Source: JAHIYG01 sp041306075 (GTDB lineage: Archaea; Altiarchaeota; Altiarchaeia; IMC4; SCGC-AAA252-I15). From it: 7,589 nucleotides of DNA. A program made the translations under genes and the position numbers. The notes beneath the pieces were generated by a model. It searched no databases. It was not told where the DNA came from and was given only the letters and a program-made list of their open reading frames with translations. Where the stretch lies: the NCBI GenBank assembly GCA_041306075.1, contig JBFYKH010000040.1:1-7589 (forward strand), given 5' to 3'. Positions 7,401 to 7,589 of this stretch are shown piece by piece. Each line of letters opens with the position of its first letter. The stretch's first letter is position 1.

Positions 7401-7589
7401 AGGGCGTCGGGACGCTCCTTCGCTATTATGCCGGTGAGCGAGTCCACGGTTAGGGGCTCGATGTACGTGCGGTCCGCCATCTCCGGGTCCGTCATTATGG
7501 TAGCGGGGTTGGAGTTGACGAGGACGACCTCGTAACCCTCCTCCCGGAGGGCCTTGCACGCCTGGCTCCCGGAGTAGTCGAACTCCGCC
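4430..7589 (-). CDS. carB: Carbamoyl-phosphate synthase large subunit, copy A (5' end beyond right edge)
   Basis: This is a second large subunit of the same reaction. The frame is open to the right edge and the first visible residues, AEFDYSGSQACKAL, align with residue 24 of copy B. About 23 codons are therefore missing, 1052 residues are visible, and the full length would be about 1075. Both ATP-grasp halves look intact: an RPAFTLGGSGGG loop, EMNPR with conserved Glu, Asn and Arg, then VRPSFVLGG and EANPR. The segment at 6557-6646 (DITRETPASFEPTIDYVVVK, then TPRFAFDKFP) is the E. coli-like form. The effector domain keeps SLADRDK with E. coli-like spacing of the phosphate-binding Ser and Lys, ATAGT, and NTPTG. 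An oddity is GGSRMAIVY in the second ATP-grasp, where bacterial enzymes usually have GGRAMEIVY. The gene ends TGA at 4430, 57 bp before copy B. carA is not visible and could be just upstream. A pyrimidine or general role is inferred only. Confidence 0.96.
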   Translation of the reverse strand, partial: AEFDYSGSQACKALREEGYEVVLVNSNPATIMTDPEMADRTYIEPLTVDSLTGIIAKERPDALLPTLGGQTALNLSMKLGEAGVLAKYGVELIGASLEAIKKAEDRELFKRAMEKIGLEVPRSGPATTEEEALRLAEEIGYPVVVRPAFTLGGSGGGIAYNRNELPEITKHGLELSMIKQVLIEEAVVGWKEFEYEVMRDKADNVVIICSIENFDPMGVHTGDSITVAPAQTLTDPEYQRLRDASIAVIREIGVDTGGSNIQFALDPRGDRMVVIEMNPRVSRSSALASKATGFPIAKIAAKLAVGYTLDELRNDITRETPASFEPTIDYVVVKTPRFAFDKFPKSDNTLFTQMKSVGEVMSIGRTFEEALQKSLRSLETGRMGISSDGKDKSPGREEIVELLKRPTPERVFYIYYALRSGFTPEEVAGLSGIDLWFLDRINAILDVEGQLRKAAETVKIGQADRALLAKAKKAGFSDHQLARIFGSDEWGVRAARKKAGVEAVYKMVDTCAAEFDAKTPYYYSTYEDENDSKRTGRKKVMVIGSGPNRIGQGVEFDYCCVHAVYALRELGYEAIMVNNNPETVSTDYDTSDRLYFEPITAEDVLNIYENEKPEGLIVQFGGQTPLNLAKRISDQGVRILGTSPESINAAEDRKLFNRIIEELHVPQPKGDTAHSVEDALEAAGKIGYPVMVRPSFVLGGSRMAIVYDESMLREYAKAAAEISDEHPMLIDKFLDNALEVEVDAVCDGKDVYMAAVMEHIELAGIHSGDSACVIPPRNISAKNLAKIEDYTRRIALKLNVLGLMNAQYAIHGDEVYIIEANPRASRTVPYVSKVVGVPIAKVATKVMMGAKLRDLVDLKPRRPAYYSVKEAVFSFDKFRGVDPILGPEMKSTGEVMGIADSFGLAYLKAEEAAGNRLPEKGRVLLSLADRDKGKMLDVARRLSGFGYELVATAGTSKFLSAHGVSCATANKIGEPRPNIVDEMLNGSIQMIINTPTGGPNKGTSAYIRMNAIQHKIPYITTVEAARAAAEGIEAVKSRNCGPKALQDYQGLA
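6699..6743 (-). repeat. Partner of the 45-bp repeat at 3416-3460
   Basis: This is the copy in carB A. Sequence just downstream in the gene (about 6557-6646) is unrelated in type to the matching part of carB B, so the identity is local. Confidence 0.85.
7506..7565 (-). repeat. Partner of the 60-bp repeat at 4220-4279
   Basis: This is the copy in carB A, near its 5' end. It is direct in orientation to the copy in carB B, so homologous recombination between the two would delete about 3.3 kb and leave one chimeric carB. Confidence 0.9.

Noticed and set aside
5156..7453. 765-codon open frame on the plus strand
   Set aside because: It lies wholly antisense to carB copy A, whose protein is clearly conserved. 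Its translation (rich in Arg, Val, Leu, His and Tyr) has no recognisable domain. GC-rich genes that avoid TTA, CTA and TCA codons leave such antisense frames open.
1153..7589. Mobile element, CRISPR array, tRNA or rRNA
   Set aside because: No transposase, terminal repeats, regularly spaced repeats or tRNA-like sequence were seen; the repeats present are explained by carB paralogy.

Overview
The window reads almost entirely on the minus strand and looks archaeal. The evidence is GC-rich coding sequence that still uses ATA (Ile) and AGG (Arg) codons freely, TATA boxes at the spacing archaeal TBP/TFB promoters use, one gene that looks leaderless, and a secreted protein with a C-x(n)-CCLDRD cysteine motif common in archaeal (particularly DPANN and Altiarchaeota-like) surface proteins. 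The phylum is not determined from this window.

Layout in the direction of transcription (right to left): (1) 7589-4430, carB copy A, a carbamoyl-phosphate synthase large subunit whose first ~23 codons lie beyond the right edge. (2) A 57-bp gap at 4372-4429 holding a TATA box, a 12-bp perfect palindrome at the predicted transcription start, and a Shine-Dalgarno sequence. (3) 4371-1153, carB copy B, a second, complete, full-length large subunit. (4) A 29-bp gap with an AT-rich element about 25 nt before the next start. (5) 1123-242, argF (ornithine carbamoyltransferase). (6) A 37-bp gap with a strong TATA box. (7) 204 to the left edge, the N-terminal 68 residues of an exported cysteine-containing protein. 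There is no gene-free stretch over 60 bp.

The two CarB proteins would make carbamoyl phosphate, and ArgF would use it to convert ornithine to citrulline in arginine synthesis. No carA (glutaminase subunit) is visible; it may lie upstream of carB copy A. The main point of interest is that two complete carB genes sit in tandem but differ like members of separate CarB subfamilies. Short tracts nevertheless match perfectly at DNA level, one of them for 60 bp. The downstream copy, next to argF, has its own promoter with a palindromic candidate operator and an altered effector domain. This suggests one arginine-dedicated and one pyrimidine or general CPS, but that split is inference. I did not find a wholly new type of system here.
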